Below are positions 22,311-33,711 of a stretch of 64,000 nt of DNA, piece after piece. The stretch is from Sycobia sp. Sy_11 (taxonomy: Eukaryota > Arthropoda > Insecta > Hymenoptera > Epichrysomallidae). The stretch lies in contig JACCIC010000005.1 of the NCBI GenBank assembly GCA_018907035.1, forward strand, positions 3,303,501 through 3,367,500. The letters run 5' to 3'. A model generated the notes under the pieces. The model had not been told where the DNA came from, did no database searches, and saw only the letters and a list, made by a program, of their open reading frames with translations. A program made the translations under genes and the position numbers. How positions within the stretch are numbered: the first letter of the stretch is position 1; each line of letters opens with the position of its first letter.

Positions 22311-22779
22311 ACAAGTATGCAGCAAGTCGGTTCTCCGAGCGCAGACCGCGCATGTATACAACCGCCCACACCCAGCGTCGCGCCAGAGGCAACGCGGCGA
22401 GCCAGGACTACCTTTCTCGTCGGCTGCGAAGCCAAGCGAGGCGCGCTCGATAATTGCCGAGGTCCCGTAAGCGCCGATCGGCGCGGGACTGGCAAGGTTC
22501 GAGTTCGCCCGTAATCGACGGGCCTCCAATATTGTCCGCGGTCCGTCCCGCGGAGTCGGCAGCCGCCGAAGAAGGCGACGGCAGTTTTCGCGGCAGCAGC
22601 AGCAGCAGCAACTGGAATGGCGGTAACAAGACCCGCATTTTCCAATTTGGAAGCTAAACGAATGCCGATGGCAGAAGGGCGCCGGATTTTCAACTGGACG
22701 ATTGTTATTTGCAATATTGACCTGTTGCATAGTTAATGGGTGGGAATGTCTATCTGTATCTGTATAAGTGTGCGCTTAC

Positions 22780-22854
22780 CGAGAGTGAAGACGGATCAGC
22801 TGCGACCGGCGGTCACGTTGTCCATCCTCGATCGATTCCCCTCGCTTATGTTCT
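22780..22854 (-). CDS. Candidate 75-nt cassette-type exon
   Basis: On the minus strand a good acceptor (ATACTTTTGATTGCAG) precedes 75 nt that end at CTCG|GTAAGC. The length is a multiple of three, so inclusion or skipping would keep the reading frame. One frame only is open, using one leading and two trailing bases, and encodes a highly charged peptide (starts EHKRGESIEDGQRDRRSQ). It sits at the edge of a GC-rich island. The peptide is not recognised. Confidence 0.25.
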
Positions 22855-23393
22855 CTGCAATCAAAAGTATAAAGGTGCGTTAGCCTCGGCCTTTCAGATA
22901 TAGAGCAAGATTAATGGGTGACTGGGATGGTTTTTAGGCGAAGGAAATAAGCAGGGGAATAAGCAAGCGTAAAATACGAGCGATGAATTTTAAAAAGTAC
23001 AATTGTTGCTAAATTTACTGCAAGGCTCGCTGTGCCAAAGAAAACGCGTGAACTCATTGTGGGCTTGTGTTACCGAGTCAATTTCGATATTCAACACTCA
23101 AATCAATGCTTTAAGTTGCGCGCGAGTGCAGATAAGTATTCCGTTGTCAGTATATCGCAAGCGATGTTATTTTGACTTCTTTCTTTACACAATGGGATAT
23201 TCGTTAATTTGTCACGGATCATGAAGTGGGCTTTCGTTCCGTTTCGTCAACTTTCAGCTTAACCGATCATCCTCCTCCATTAATTAACGACGTTGCCATT
23301 GCTACGTGCAGCTATCGCATAACGCATTCCATGAATATTATATTTTGCCAACCTCGAAGATGTTCCTCTACGCTCGCTTCGGTCATTACTCAC

Positions 23394-23441
23394 GCGATCA
23401 TTTTTTAAAATGAACATTTTGCGCATTTGCAAAATGTCATA
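23394..23441 (-). CDS. Candidate 48-nt exon
   Basis: A minus-strand acceptor with a pyrimidine tract (TTTTTCAAACTTTCCTAAG) precedes 16 codons that end CGC|GTGAGT. Only frame zero is open. The sequence is AT-rich and the peptide is unremarkable, so this is weak. Confidence 0.12.
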
Positions 23442-24103
23442 CTTAGGAAAGTTTGAAAAAGGGAAAATTAATTTTCAATGAGAGCTTAAGAGTATTTTAA
23501 TCTGACAAGGAGAGCGTCACAACTGCGGGTCACAGATTGTAATAAGAGATATGAACCTTCAGTCGTATGATATGAATAGATGATATGTGCGAAAGCTGAG
23601 TCCTGACGATCAAAATTTCCTGAGATATATTAAAAAGTTATTATGATCAACTTCATGCATTAAGCGTATATATCTTGATTAATCCATATTAGTAGGCCAA
23701 TTAAATAATACGTAAATAAGTACGATATTAATGTATCAACTCTAAATTTAATATATAATTTAACTCTCAATTTAACTCTCAATCGTTCAAGTGTAAAATT
23801 AACGCTGAAAAACTCTGTTTTTCCTAACTAAACAGACCTAACTTTCCGAACTAAACCCTAATTAAATTAGTATTTACATTGTAAATAGTGTTAATTTCAT
23901 TTTTCAAATTTTACCACAAATTATATTTTAAATTTATAACTTATATCTCATCCATTAATATTCTAGATATCTACAGATTATTTCATTGAGTTTGTGTAAT
24001 AAAATCGGTGTAATTCGAGAAAACCTAATTTAAGATTTTAGAGGATATTATGAATATAGATACGTGCACTTAAACCTATGCGCAGCTGCAACAAATTAAC
24101 AAC

Positions 24104-24106
<3 letters not shown>
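23442..24106. other. AT-rich stretch, no gene seen
   Basis: It contains a 12-bp unit (ATTTAACTCTCA) repeated twice in tandem near 23757-23781. No other feature was supported. Confidence 0.55.

Positions 24107-24153
<47 letters not shown>
24107..24153. repeat. (TA)n microsatellite
   Basis: Perfect array of about 23 units. Confidence 0.98.
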
Positions 24154-24156
<3 letters not shown>

Positions 24157-24703
24157 AAATTTTAAATGTTCCGACAAGATATTATACACAGCATTTATTC
24201 ATATTATAAGAGTAGAAGTATTTTTTTCTTAGTAGGATCTGTGGCCCACAGTTTGGCCACACTACTGCTAAGTAATAAGTAAAATTAATAATCATTGATT
24301 AAAGAAATAAAGCGCCTTAAATTAATACAAACTATTGTATTTTGAGGTCATTGCAACCAATAATTTAGAAAAGCTTAATAAATGTATATGTGTGTATATA
24401 TATATAGTATATAGAAATAGACCATTCGCGAAAGTTTCCTCCGCTCCTGTATCCCGACCCTGATAGTCACCGCGTTTTATAAGAAAGGGAACATTGGATG
24501 GGAGGACGCGTGATCAATATTTACCAAGATTTCGTTGTGTGCCGTAGTTGATAGGCTCCAAGGGGAAAACTAGTGCAACTAAAAGGCGAGTACCGCGATT
24601 CATAGAGGGATTTGCTCGCGCTCCAGTTTTCAATTTAGCCCTGCATTCGGCGTGTTTATATGCATACAGCCGAGGGATTCACCGGGCCGTGCATAAAAAA
24701 ACA

Positions 24704-24705
<2 letters not shown>

Positions 24706-24765
<60 letters not shown>

Positions 24766-24773
24766 TAGATATA
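24706..24773. repeat. (TA)n microsatellite
   Basis: Array of about 29 units ending in GATAGATATA. Confidence 0.98.
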
Positions 24774-24969
24774 CGGTGTAAGCCTGACGATACAGGTAAA
24801 ACAAGAATGAGAATTTTCCTGATACAGCAATGGGGTGTTAAAACGGGTTTAAATTTTTTAATTTTTATTTGTCTCTTTTTCTCAGCATCGAGGTTAAAAG
24901 CCGCGTCCTATTCCATCGGTCGGACGAAGTCGAAGATCGTTTTCAAAAAATAAAATTAAAATCTATTCC

Positions 24970-24970
<1 letters not shown>

Positions 24971-25028
<58 letters not shown>
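24971..25028. repeat. (TA)n microsatellite
   Basis: Array of about 29 units, about 200 bp after the previous one. A very strong acceptor-like tract (TCTCTTTTTCTCAG) ends at 24885 between the two arrays. Confidence 0.98.
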
Positions 25029-25031
<3 letters not shown>

Positions 25032-25387
25032 AAAACAGCAAAAAAGCAAGCATTTACGTATATAAACTTTTCTAAACGTATCCAAGTATTCTAAGTGTAT
25101 CCATCTATTTGTCATTTTTGAACCCGTGAAAAATGATTGATGATAAGGCTGTTGTTCTTTATCGCGATCGCCGTCACATTAGCAATAAAAAGTTATCATC
25201 CACCTCCTCAACCGATCTACATGGAATTTCTTTAGCGACTTTTCGAATTTAGCCTCTTTTTCCCGCGCTTTCGACTATCCCTTTACGCCCGTCGCAGTAT
25301 TAAAAATCCTCCCTGAAATCTTCTCGATTCAGCGCTTTAATCCTATTAAAGTCGCGAGCCGAAATTCACGTTTAGCGTAATATATCT

Positions 25388-25406
25388 AAAAAAAAAAAAA
25401 AAAAAA
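25388..25406. repeat. Poly-A tract (A19)
   Basis: Homopolymer of 19 A at the boundary between AT-rich and GC-rich DNA. Confidence 0.95.
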
Positions 25407-25916
25407 CCTAACAATAATAAAAGAAATAACGATTAATATTTCCGCGACGGGGCAAAAAACGACTCTAATACCCGAAAGCCGTACGTTCGCGCCGACAAAT
25501 AAAATAAATGAACCACTCGACCGTGCCGGACGGAACGGGAGATGGGGAAATACACTCCCGCACCCCGCGGGCCTCGTTAAAATTTCGATCTCCGTATTCG
25601 CGGGTATATTCGATGCCTCCCAACGTAATTCCCTCCTGTCCGGCGCATCGGGGATCGCCAAGGGGATTAGGGGCTGGCGCGGTAGAAGGAAACGATGGAA
25701 AAGGAGGAAAGAAACGAGGACGAACGCGATGAGACGACGGCCGACCAAAGCCGTTTATAATGCACGGGAGCGGAGGGCGTCGCTCTGTTAATGCGCGACA
25801 TCTTCAAAAGGACGCGGGTTACGGGCGGGAAAAATCATAAAATTATTAGCGCGCGCGCGCGAAGAATTCAGGACCGAGCGCCTTACACGGGGCTTTATGC
25901 ATAGTGCATACGGGCG

Positions 25917-26093
25917 ATGGCCCTAATTACCGATGGCGACGCAGCAGCGGGATTACCCACTGCGTCACCCCCGACTCATACGGCTACGGGATTCGTTTTC
26001 TTCGTTAAATATTTTCATAGAACCTTTTTTTACCCTCCCTTCTCCAGTGGGCTTTGTAAAATTGAACTCGGCCCGTGGATGCGCACGAGACAG

Positions 26094-26134
<41 letters not shown>

Positions 26135-26351
26135 CATTACGTACTTTTATGTTCGATTGTTGCCGATAATCATAAAAGCATTCTTTATCTCGATGGCCGA
26201 AGCAGATGCACAAGGAGAGCAAAAATTACGGCTTACCATTAGTATTATTTATAATTTATCGAGTAATTCTGGAGATGATGGCCGGTCTCGATGGTCTTCA
26301 TATATTAACATATTAAGAATAGACTTAAAGGTTTCAGAGGTTTATGAATAA
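25917..26351 (+). CDS. Hypothetical ORF, 144 aa
   Basis: Unrecognised ORF from ATG (context GGCGATGG) to TAA. The first half is mixed and hydrophobic. A (GA)n array at 26092-26127 encodes an Arg-Glu run at about residues 60-70. The second half, from a second Met, is open for 74 codons although the DNA there is AT-rich, and contains a hydrophobic segment at about 80-92 followed by a polar tail. The repeat in the middle is a warning that the two halves may simply be bridged by stop-free sequence. Confidence 0.2.
26092..26127. repeat. (GA)n microsatellite
   Basis: GA array with one AGG interruption near its start. Confidence 0.95.
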
Positions 26352-27170
26352 ACCTTTCAATTTTAATTGAAAAATTGAAGAATAATAATTGACATTTAGT
26401 GCGAAGTTTATATTCAGATAATTTATCACCAATAAAAAGAATCATTAAGCTACAATTATTGATGTAACTATTTTTCCTCTTTTTAACTAAAATTATATTA
26501 AACTGATTTACTTTTAACTACATTACAGTTGTTGCATTTTGTAATTCAGGATAATTATTTCCTCGTTTAATAATTGATTTAATCTATTCAAATAAAATAT
26601 CCGATTACAAATAATGCCTTTATTTATTTAGATTACAAACAAATATTCATTTTGAATCAAATAGCATTCCATATTATGAATGTTTGATATTAAACGCGAT
26701 TTAATCGAATTTATCAATGCAATCAATGATTGATTTTAAACGTGAAATTTTACACGCTGTAGTTCTGATGTCGCAGTAGCATCGGCCGCAACAAAATTTT
26801 CACAACGCAATCCAGCACTTGGACGTTTTCACGTATAATCCTATCTAAATACAAGCATCGATTACAAAGCATTTAATTATTAAATTTGTCACGAATTACG
26901 GCGAACTGGGGTTATCGGCGCAGCGCCTATACGAGGATCGGCCGATAGCGAATCGGTCGCGAGAACGAAAGCTTCGCGATGCGATTACCGATCGAGCAAT
27001 CCCAACTGTCCATTTCACTTCCAACATCTCCCGCTTGACGAATTCAATGTAGCGACGATTTATTTTCGCCCGTGTGAAATTTAATTAAACATCTAACGTC
27101 GTTTGGTTCGATCGTATAAAGTTTATTTTCCCTCCCGTAATAATAAGCCCGTATAAAATCCAAACAGAAG
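26352..27170. other. AT-rich stretch, no gene seen
   Basis: No supported feature. GC content rises towards the 3' end. Confidence 0.55.
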
Positions 27171-27456
27171 CGACCGAATTATTTCGCGGCCGAGCGCACC
27201 GCGGAGCACGGCCGCGAAATAAATAGTAGAAAGCCGGGCGCTTTATAAAGAAGGTTAAATATTTCCCATTAAAGAGCCACTAAGCCTCGGAGCACGCGTA
27301 CGCCCTTCGCTGAGCGGGCACATTTCGGGCTCCTCCTCCAAAGACCTCTTTACTCCCCTTCGCCCCCGCGCCCCGACCCCTCGCGCTCATTCGAATGCCG
27401 CTGAAGATAAAGAGCGCCCGAGCAGCGAAGCCGACGGGAGCGCGAGTTTGGCTGAC

Positions 27457-27480
27457 GGGCTGCGGGGGCGGGGGGCGGGG
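27457..27480 (+). other. Strong G-quadruplex motif
   Basis: G runs of 3, 5, 6 and 4 are separated by loops of 4, 1 and 1 bases. It is one of the two clearest quadruplex candidates in the window. Confidence 0.7.
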
Positions 27481-28383
27481 AGGACGGTATAGGAAGAAAG
27501 AAAAGAGCCCGCCCCGCGATGTTTCGGAGGAGCTTATTTAATTAAAAGCATATAGATATATAAGAATTTTGCGAGTTCTCAAATCGTGCGCTCTATCAAA
27601 ACCAGCCCACCCTGTTACGCGACAATTTCCGCTTTGAAATATATATATATATATCTGTAAACAAACTTCTTTTTACGACAGAATCAGTAGTGCAGCGTGC
27701 GCAGCTTCCAGTAACCACAGACACAGTATACTTTTCTGCTTTTTATTCTTTCACCTCCCACCCCCCCCTGATCCAACCGTCCAATCGAAACTTTCACTTT
27801 TTTCAGTTAAATTGTTCGTTTCGTAATTCAATTAAACGAGACCTGTGCGCTTTTCGATTTACGCAAACCGCCGCGAGCGTTGGAAAAATTTTGTTTACCC
27901 GCTGGACTTTGGGATCGTAGCCGGAGAGATAAGCCAGCGGAACCTACGCGCCCGGCTGCTTAAAGCAATATTCGAAATAATCCGCATTTTTTGGGGAAAA
28001 ACTTTGATAGAAATATTCATAGAAATATTCACGATTTGGGAAGAAAATTATCCACTTGCGAGCTTAAAAATTAGCCGACAGCGACAATTTAATTAATTAA
28101 ATTCGTTGTAAATACATTTCTAGTAGAAAAAAAAAATTGAATTAAGAAGAAAATACGTAGAAAATAGAGAACGCACGAGGTTTCCGGTCTCCTAGTATAA
28201 TATAATCCTTCCCATTTCGAGGTATACTTGCGGAATGTACACAGTATATCCGCCGGGTCAACCCAGAGAGCGGATGGAAGCTTAATGCGTAATAAAGTAA
28301 ATAAGCGAAACTCCGCAGTAATATCTTTTGACATCGGTTTCATGGAAAATATGAGACGAAAGATTTCTTGCTTTCCCGAAAAC

Positions 28384-28396
28384 ATATATATATATA

Positions 28397-28435
<39 letters not shown>
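28384..28435. repeat. Imperfect (TA)n microsatellite
   Basis: TA array with an AATATG interruption near 28396. Confidence 0.96.
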
Positions 28436-28436
<1 letters not shown>

Positions 28437-28439
<3 letters not shown>

Positions 28440-28985
28440 AAACACAACTAGTATAATAATATTTCACTGTATATACACCTGCTACCTTGACAAGAATTTC
28501 TTCGAATAATGTTGTCAATAAGAAAACCTTAGATATTAATAACTAACAATTCTTAAATTTAAATTCATTCTTATTAATAACTAACTTAGACTTATTCCAT
28601 CGCATTTTTGTAGATGACTTAACCTAAATTTCTAAAATTACATATTTGAACTACTGTTGAGTATTTCATAAAATACTATAAACAGATTGTTAGAACCAAA
28701 GTCTCGCCCTTTCAAATGTCGCTCAGTTTACTCGAATATATCATTTCACTGATTTATCATAGATTGGTGCATTGAGATATGTGAACTTTTACCTGAAAAT
28801 TCTAACGAAAAAATATTAGCGAAACTTTAATATGCTAAACATATTCTAATCCCTCGTTCGCAGCTCTTTACGAAATACATTTATTTGCCCGCCGAACAAC
28901 TTCGAACCATAATTCTGAGGGCAAAATATCATTCCCAATAATTCGACTATTCTCCACTCGGTGCCGAGGGCATTTGTTCCCTGCC
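28437..28985. other. AT-rich stretch, no gene seen
   Basis: No supported feature was found. Confidence 0.5.
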
Positions 28986-29378
28986 GTTCGCATTAATCAT
29001 TGCCTGTCCCCATTGAGCGCATCCCAAATTTTCCTTCGATATCCCGGAATCCGCGTGTATACGACGTTTTCACTGGCGTCGTCCCGATTCCTCGCGGGCA
29101 GCGGCGCGCACACGCAAATATAATCGAAATCGCGGAATCGTCAATGAAAATCAGAAGCAGGAAGGCCAAAAACACGGCACGAGCCCAAGCATGGCGAATC
29201 TTTCGCTCGGGCCGACTACAGAGCGGTAATTGGCGGCGCGCGGAGCGGCCCCCGTCCGCGCGGCCGGGCGTCTCGGGCCCGCCGCGTCGCGCCGCTCGCT
29301 GCTGTCGCCAACGCCACGGGGGGCACACCTGCGCAGCACGCCAGCCACAAGAGCCGCGCGGGGAACAATTCGAGTATG

Positions 29379-29385
<7 letters not shown>

Positions 29386-29420
<35 letters not shown>
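29386..29420. repeat. (AC)n microsatellite
   Basis: AC array with short CATATACA edges. Confidence 0.96.
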
Positions 29421-29422
<2 letters not shown>

Positions 29423-29516
29423 ACCGCAGAAACTTTCCTGAATCAATACGGAACGCGCGGTGCCAAAGTTTCGCCCGTATGTTGCTCCCGGAGATTAAAC
29501 TTCGTCAACCCCCGCC

Positions 29517-29519
<3 letters not shown>

Positions 29520-29552
<33 letters not shown>
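29520..29552. repeat. (GA)n microsatellite
   Basis: Perfect GA array followed by a (CGC)n/(GCC)n-rich stretch to about 29600. Confidence 0.96.
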
Positions 29553-29555
<3 letters not shown>

Positions 29556-29698
29556 GGGGAAATTTCGACGCCATCGCCGCCGCCACCGCCGCCGTCGCGG
29601 TCTCACTGAATTAAGCCGAATTTCAACCTAGATTTCGCCCGGGTGGCTCATCTTCTTCTGCGGCACATTAAGGAGAATAACCGCGAGGGCGTAAAGCT

Positions 29699-29748
29699 CT
29701 AATGTTCCGAGTTATCACCGTGTATAATTGTAAGCCTTTCCCTCTCTG

Positions 29749-29792
<44 letters not shown>

Positions 29793-30352
29793 TCTCTTCG
29801 AGTATCTTTTTTATTCTCGACGAACTCGCGCCAACTATTGCATGAAATATACGAGTTTTGGTTAATAATCCTCTGCAAAGAAAATGTAAAATTATTTGGA
29901 TGTACGGGTATAATTACGGCGTTCAAAAAGGTCCTCAAATCTCTGAGCTCCGCGTCAAAGAGGCCGTACTGGCTCGTGCGCGTGTACCGCGAAATTTTCT
30001 CGTATATAATTAATGAAAGCCGACCCAGCCCGGACGGGGGGGGGGCGAGAAACGCGACAGAATACATTAATTTCAACCGAGGGACGTAGAAAAAAGAGCC
30101 GCGTAAATAGAAATTCATAAATTCATCGTCCTCTTGTTCGGAATACATTTGTTTTCCTTGCGCGCGCGCGCGCCGTAAGAAGAGCCATTGTCGCAAAAAG
30201 TTTCCCGCAGCTTTGAGGCTCTTCTCATTGCCGCGATAAAGATCGCTCGATTGATAGAACCGACGACTGTGCAAAAAAAAAAACAGCAAGCTGATTTCGC
30301 AATGATCGAGATTATTATGGGCCGACCACGTTGGCCGAGGTAAAAGATTCAT
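29699..30352 (-). CDS. Hypothetical ORF, 217 aa, repeat-coded C-terminus
   Basis: Unrecognised ORF on the minus strand from a true ATG; an in-frame TGA lies 24 nt upstream. The first 185 or so residues have mixed, protein-like composition, with a Phe run at about 24-26 from a poly-T tract and a Pro run near 103 from a poly-C tract. The (CT)n array at 29751-29788 encodes an Arg-Glu run at about 189-200, and a short tail follows. No signal peptide, membrane segment or known domain is evident. An 83-codon plus-strand frame overlaps it. It is the longest ORF here with a real ATG and modest low-complexity content. Confidence 0.2.
29751..29788. repeat. (CT)n microsatellite
   Basis: Perfect CT array. 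Confidence 0.96.
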
Positions 30353-30776
30353 CCGTGAAAGTGTCGGCGAACGTCACTTAGACTTAAACCAACAGCGCTC
30401 GGGTTCGTTCACCGTGAACTTTTCACACGTTCCCCGTCAATGTTGCATTCGGCGATGATACTCGCCCCGTTACAAGTTGACTTACATGGGGCGCGACATT
30501 TGGATACCGTCCAAATTTTCCATCAAAAGCCGAGGGAGCGTTAACAGCTCGTCACCGACAAAAGAGTCTTTCGCGCCTCCCGTACTCGGCACATAGCGCA
30601 TTACAGCGAATTAGCTTTACGCGATGCATCGTAAGACACTGAATAATAATCCGAACATGGCGACTGCTGGAGGGTCGAAAATTTCGTCGCCGCAGGTGTT
30701 GATTTTCAAGAGTTGGGCGTGTCTCAGACGACGACCACTGGTGAAGATTTTCCGATACTCCGCATTATTGGACTAG

Positions 30777-30799
30777 TTTTTTTTTTTTTTTTTTTTTTT
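30777..30799. repeat. Poly-T tract (T23)
   Basis: Homopolymer of 23 T without an attached element. Confidence 0.95.
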
Positions 30800-31455
30800 G
30801 TTCAAGTTTTACCTTAAGTCTACGTTTGAGCAAAAATGGCACATCGAGACATGGAAAAATGATCTGATCCGTACGACCGAGTGGAGAGGGAGTTTATCAT
30901 TTACCAAATCAATGTGACATTTTGTGAAATAATGAAAGACAAACAGTAACACACCCACATAAGAGTAAAAACCTTCATCCAGACAATCTTACAAGTACAA
31001 TGTATATAGGGTCAAACATTTCTTAAGTGATTAACGCTATAATTTATTCGAGGTTGCAGATGTTAACTGTATTATAAAGGAAATGAGATATTTTTCCTTT
31101 GCAATTTTCTGTTATCGCCGATGTGACTAATCGCTTTATTTCGAAGAAATTACGTTGTAAAATTATTATTAAAGTAATTTGTTAATTTTCATTATTTAAA
31201 CTGTAGTTTTTCCATTAAAAAAGTGATCAGACACAACGGTACAATTAATATTTTTTTGGAATACATTTTGCATGTCGTTCTATTGGTCTTCCTAACGATG
31301 TATCTATTTGACCTATATACGACGGAAAATGCATTCTGCACAAATTTTTTACGACGCGCTGTAATGGAATACGCACCGGTGCCCGGAACGAAGTCACCAG
31401 GAAAGTCGAGCGAAAGAAACGCGGCAGCTCTGCTCTCGATTTCTCGAAAAGGTAC

Positions 31456-31491
31456 AGAGAGAGAGAAGGAGAGAGAGCGAGAGAGAGAGAT
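31456..31491. repeat. Imperfect (GA)n microsatellite
   Basis: GA array with AAGG and GCGA interruptions. Confidence 0.93.
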
Positions 31492-31583
31492 AAGACCGCG
31501 CCACGCTGCGCATGGATTATTTATCGCGGCGTAGCGAATAATAAAATTGACTCCCAGGGATATCCCGCGGAAGGATGTCGGTT

Positions 31584-31609
31584 GGGCGGGGAGCGGGTAG
31601 GGGGGGGGG
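31584..31609 (+). other. Strong G-quadruplex motif
   Basis: G runs of 3, 4, 3 and 10 are separated by loops of 1, 3 and 2 bases. Confidence 0.7.
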
Positions 31610-31942
31610 TTGAGGAGGCAGCTGTAAGGAAGGCGCAGCAGGTCGCCCGCCCGGGTTTTGCGCGGACGCGCTACTCGTCCAGACGCCCAGGGGAGCGCGA
31701 GGGCGAGCCACCCCATGAATATGTAGAGCGATTCTACACAGGTATAGCAGGAACACGTACATGTATATCTATGTATATACATATATATGTATATATATAT
31801 ATACAAATTTTCCCCGCCGTCTGGCTAATATCCTTATTTGTCGCTTATAAATTAGTCGCATTATTAACGCGGCCGCTAGGGTGCTCGCGCGCTAGCGCGT
31901 CGAGTAAGTTACCAAGTCATCGCTCATCGAGTTCTCTCTCAC

Positions 31943-31995
<53 letters not shown>
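31943..31995. repeat. (CT)n microsatellite
   Basis: Long CT array continuing in imperfect form to about 32020. A GTAAGT donor core lies about 50 bp upstream at 31894 without a plausible acceptor. Confidence 0.96.
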
Positions 31996-31999
<4 letters not shown>

Positions 32000-32223
32000 T
32001 CTCTGTCTCCTCTCCCTCCCACCCTACCGATCTCACTCTTGACTTCGTGCGCTATCTGACCGTCTGCCTCTATCTCTCGCCTTTACAAAACTTTCCGAGC
32101 TTTTCAAACTTCATCGGAAAAAGCAGCGTCGTGAGCGTTTGCTTCGGAATATTAAAGGAAAAGCATATTACTTGTAAAATTTTACGTTCGTCGTGGAGAA
32201 TTTTCGTTAAATTTAATAATTAA

Positions 32224-32860
32224 AAAAAAAGACAAATATACAAATTTCGTACGCGCCTCTTCAAAATATATGCATTGATTATCGAGTTTGTTTAATAAAC
32301 AAAGGTGAAGAGCAATTTTCATGCATATATGGAAGATATTAAATATATCGCTGTTTATAAATAATTAATTGGTAGTAAAATAAACGTCCGAAAATTTTGT
32401 AAATTAATATTTATTATATTAAATTTATATTTGAGTTAAAAATTGATACAAAATTTACCAAAATGGTTACAGGAAATATTTTGAAATTAATTTTCTAATT
32501 TTTTCAATTCCTTTTTTCCTATCGTAAACGTCCAAATTAATATAGTGAACAGAGTCAGATAACTTTTCAATCACGTCGAGTTCGTCCTATACAGCCCGCG
32601 GTCTCGTATCTGCCCTCGATCAAAGTAAAAACGAGTAATAGTTACGCAACGTAAAAATAAGTATGAAAATATAACTATATTCCGATATCCTCGGAATTGG
32701 ACTATGCTTAGGTGCTCATTCATCGTGTGTATACATATAGATCTTTTTAATTTTCATTTCACAGTCATCGAACGAGGGATCGACTTCTATAGTTGACGAT
32801 TTCTAGAATTTCATAGTATCGAGAATCGCCGAGCGTTTCGAAAGCCCGCACAAATCAAAT
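32224..32860. other. AT-rich stretch, no gene seen
   Basis: No supported feature was found. Confidence 0.5.
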
Positions 32861-33193
32861 TGGCTTTATTCTGTAAGCTACGCCTTTCATCTTTCGCGAA
32901 TTGGGACGTAAATTCACGCAAACATAGAAACGTTCACGCGCATTGGCAACGATCCCACATTCGGCCGTGGGCCGAAATATTTCGCTGCGAGACGCTTTTC
33001 TCTATAAAATTTATATACAACTCTCTCTCTCTCTCTCTCTTTCTCATAATCAATTCATTGTATCGTGACGAGGATTAATCTCCGTTACTCGCGGATAATA
33101 CATATACTATTCGCCCCATGCGCCCGAAGGAAGGGAGTTGCCCTAATGGCAAATCACGGACTTTTTACGCATGCTGGTTCCGCGACGATTACA

Positions 33194-33234
<41 letters not shown>
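33194..33234. repeat. (AAT)n trinucleotide microsatellite
   Basis: Perfect AAT array of about 13 units, the only long trinucleotide array of this type here. Confidence 0.97.
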
Positions 33235-33553
33235 GTTTGAACAACAAATTAGTCACTGTAAATTTTATAGACTGCCGAGAGATGCGTATTAAATGAATTA
33301 CAGCATACATTCTATCACAGCCTTATGAAGCATCAAGTAGTTACAGTGACGTTACTTCGACTGAAATAACCATTTCTGATTGCACGTGCTCTGTGATCGT
33401 CACTATTATGAATCCGATATGGCTTTAAGAGATAGCCTTAGCACACGTAACCTCATATTTCATATTATCGTTATGTGCACCAGTGTAGGTTAACCTCAAA
33501 GCACACAAAAAAAATCCAAAAAAAGTTCAATTTAAATCATAGTAGATATATAT

Positions 33554-33556
<3 letters not shown>

Positions 33557-33612
<56 letters not shown>
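33557..33612. repeat. (TA)n microsatellite
   Basis: Array of about 27 units. Confidence 0.98.
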
Positions 33613-33616
<4 letters not shown>

Positions 33617-33711
33617 ATCAGCGTCTGGCTACATTGTGCTCTTCTCTGTAAACACAATTCGTATTTGGAATCGATACGACTTTTGATATTCTTCAACTAG
33701 GTACATTGTTG

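Noticed and set aside
22485..22515. GGTTCGAGTTC resembling a tRNA B box
   Set aside because: The would-be T-arm stem is not complementary and the upstream sequence has no D-arm.
22012..22730. Several overlapping long frames on both strands
   Set aside because: The region is very GC-rich with a (CAG)6 tract; frames are open in most registers and none has a good start or conserved-looking composition.
26100..26300. GTAAGC donor on the minus strand near 26237
   Set aside because: All three frames upstream of it contain stops for every plausible acceptor.
29000..29614. 204-codon plus-strand open frame
   Set aside because: It lacks an ATG start, is GC-rich, and ends in AC and GA repeats and GCC units.
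31582..32223. 213-codon plus-strand open frame
   Set aside because: It has no initial ATG and is carried by a G run, a TA tract and a long CT array.
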